Below are positions 63,314 through 64,000 of a stretch of 64,000 nucleotides of DNA, piece after piece. Within the stretch, counting starts at the first letter, position 1. Every line of letters begins with the position of its first letter. Position numbers and translations under genes: made by a program. This DNA is from Caldilineaceae bacterium (GTDB lineage Bacteria; Chloroflexota; Anaerolineae; Caldilineales; Caldilineaceae), in NCBI GenBank assembly GCA_026645575.1, contig JAPKMW010000005.1, forward strand, positions 124,001-188,000, given 5' to 3'. The notes under the pieces were generated by a model. It searched no databases and was not told the origin of the DNA. It was given only the letters and a program-made list of their open reading frames with translations.

Positions 63314-64000
63314 TTATCCAAGGCTCTCCAATGCATCCATAAACTTCTCGTATTCTTCATCTTTGACTTCAACGATATTGCCGTTACTGGGAAACGCCCC
63401 TGATTGCACATCAGCCGCGTACTCTTTGAAGGCGGCGATCCGTTCCGCTTGCAAGCGCTGGAACTCACTGTAAAAGTCACGATAAACTTTGGCATGGCGC
63501 GGAATATGGTTGCGGTGTGACCCCAGAATATCCATGGCAAAGAGATATTGGGCATCACAATCCGGCCCGCTGCCCATCGAGATCACCAGCAGTTTGACTC
63601 GCTTGGTGATCTCGGCGGCGATCTTGTGCGGCACTACTTCCATTTCGACACCGATGGCGCCGGCTTCCTGGTGGGCGAGGGTATGCTTGTAGACCCAGAG
63701 CGCTTGGTCTGCGGTTTTGCCCACAGCGCGGAAACCGCCCGTCCAGGTGCGTTTCTGCGGGATCAAGCCGACATGACCCACCACCGGAATCCCTTCACGG
63801 GACATAGCGGCAATAAAGTCGGTACTCATACAGGCGTAGACCGCATCGGCCCCGGCATCCAGCGCCTTGAAGCCGTTGCGAATCGCCTCTTCGGCGGAGG
63901 CACAGTCGCCATAGCGCAGCCCCAGGGTGAGGAAAGTGTTGGGGGCGGCGTCGCGGATCTCTTTGGTCTGGCCGCGCATCCCGGTGATGATCAGATCAAT
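63314..64000 (-). CDS. panB: Ketopantoate hydroxymethyltransferase-like protein (cut by window edge)
   Basis: 229 codons reach the right edge, so the N-terminus is missing. PanB blocks: REGIPVVGHVGLIPQKRTWTGGFR in pieces, EAGAIGVEMEVVP with the metal Glu, VISMGSGPDCDAQYLFAMDILG near the end. PanB adds a hydroxymethyl group to 2-oxoisovalerate for pantothenate synthesis. No panC is visible. Within a catabolic stretch it could be a relative of the PEP mutase/PanB superfamily with another substrate. Confidence 0.75.
   Translation of the reverse strand: MDLIITGMRGQTKEIRDAAPNTFLTLGLRYGDCASAEEAIRNGFKALDAGADAVYACMSTDFIAAMSREGIPVVGHVGLIPQKRTWTGGFRAVGKTADQALWVYKHTLAHQEAGAIGVEMEVVPHKIAAEITKRVKLLVISMGSGPDCDAQYLFAMDILGSHRNHIPRHAKVYRDFYSEFQRLQAERIAAFKEYAADVQSGAFPSNGNIVEVKDEEYEKFMDALESLG

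Overview
The window is ordinary bacterial chromosome, densely coded, at a little over 50 percent G+C by eye. The organism looks like a free-living heterotroph that stores polyhydroxyalkanoate. Overall gene style, long Ala/Thr/Val-rich surface regions and many short intergenic stem-loops suggest Chloroflexota (Caldilinea or Anaerolinea relatives). That placement is an inference and would need 16S rRNA or marker-gene searches. No phage, CRISPR array or complete insertion sequence was seen.

Layout. 1-4124: arginine biosynthesis (argC-argB-argD and the start of a GNAT acetyltransferase) on the minus strand, behind a promoter, a 21-codon leader ORF and an intrinsic terminator. 4253-6302: an SDR and a methyltransferase with its own leader and terminator. 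6580-9460: the housekeeping sigma factor, a perfect parS site, an AmaP-like membrane protein and scpB. 9751-14108: a four-gene set (DUF2207 membrane protein, membrane zinc-ribbon protein, coiled-coil protein, SPFH protein with a C-terminal HTH) that resembles membrane-stress operons. 14214-23195: phosphotriesterase-like hydrolase, beta-oxidation pair (FadN-type and thiolase), small zinc-finger protein, and a spermidine-synthase-like membrane protein coupled to an unknown protein. 23227-25568: nagA, nnrE and a small CxxC protein. 25861-30808: a PHA cluster (phasin-like, phaE, phaC, phaB, phaA).

30957-36462: rsfS, a four-CNB-domain transmembrane protein, a lipoprotein-like SH3 protein sharing its ectodomain, then tRNA-Leu(CAA). 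36626-41242: ECF sigma and anti-sigma pair, mutM, a two-domain DsbA-like lipoprotein. 41508-44866: an orphan transposase-type HTH protein, a degenerate receiver protein and sthA. 45188-52926: class A penicillin-binding protein, membrane protein, glycosyltransferase, CPBP protease, then etfB-etfA behind another leader with terminator. 53048-64000: a catabolic region with a Gfo/Idh/MocA dehydrogenase, sugar isomerase, toxin-antitoxin pair, an SDR/FAD oxidase/hyuA/hyuB operon divergent from an HTH regulator with a clear operator, and a truncated panB.

The beta-oxidation, ETF and PHA genes together describe acyl-CoA turnover and carbon storage. Three operons (argC, methyltransferase, etf) begin with a good promoter followed by a terminator hairpin before the gene, so control by premature termination looks like a theme. 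About twenty stem-loop elements of several unrelated sequence families fill gene junctions, including junctions inside operons.
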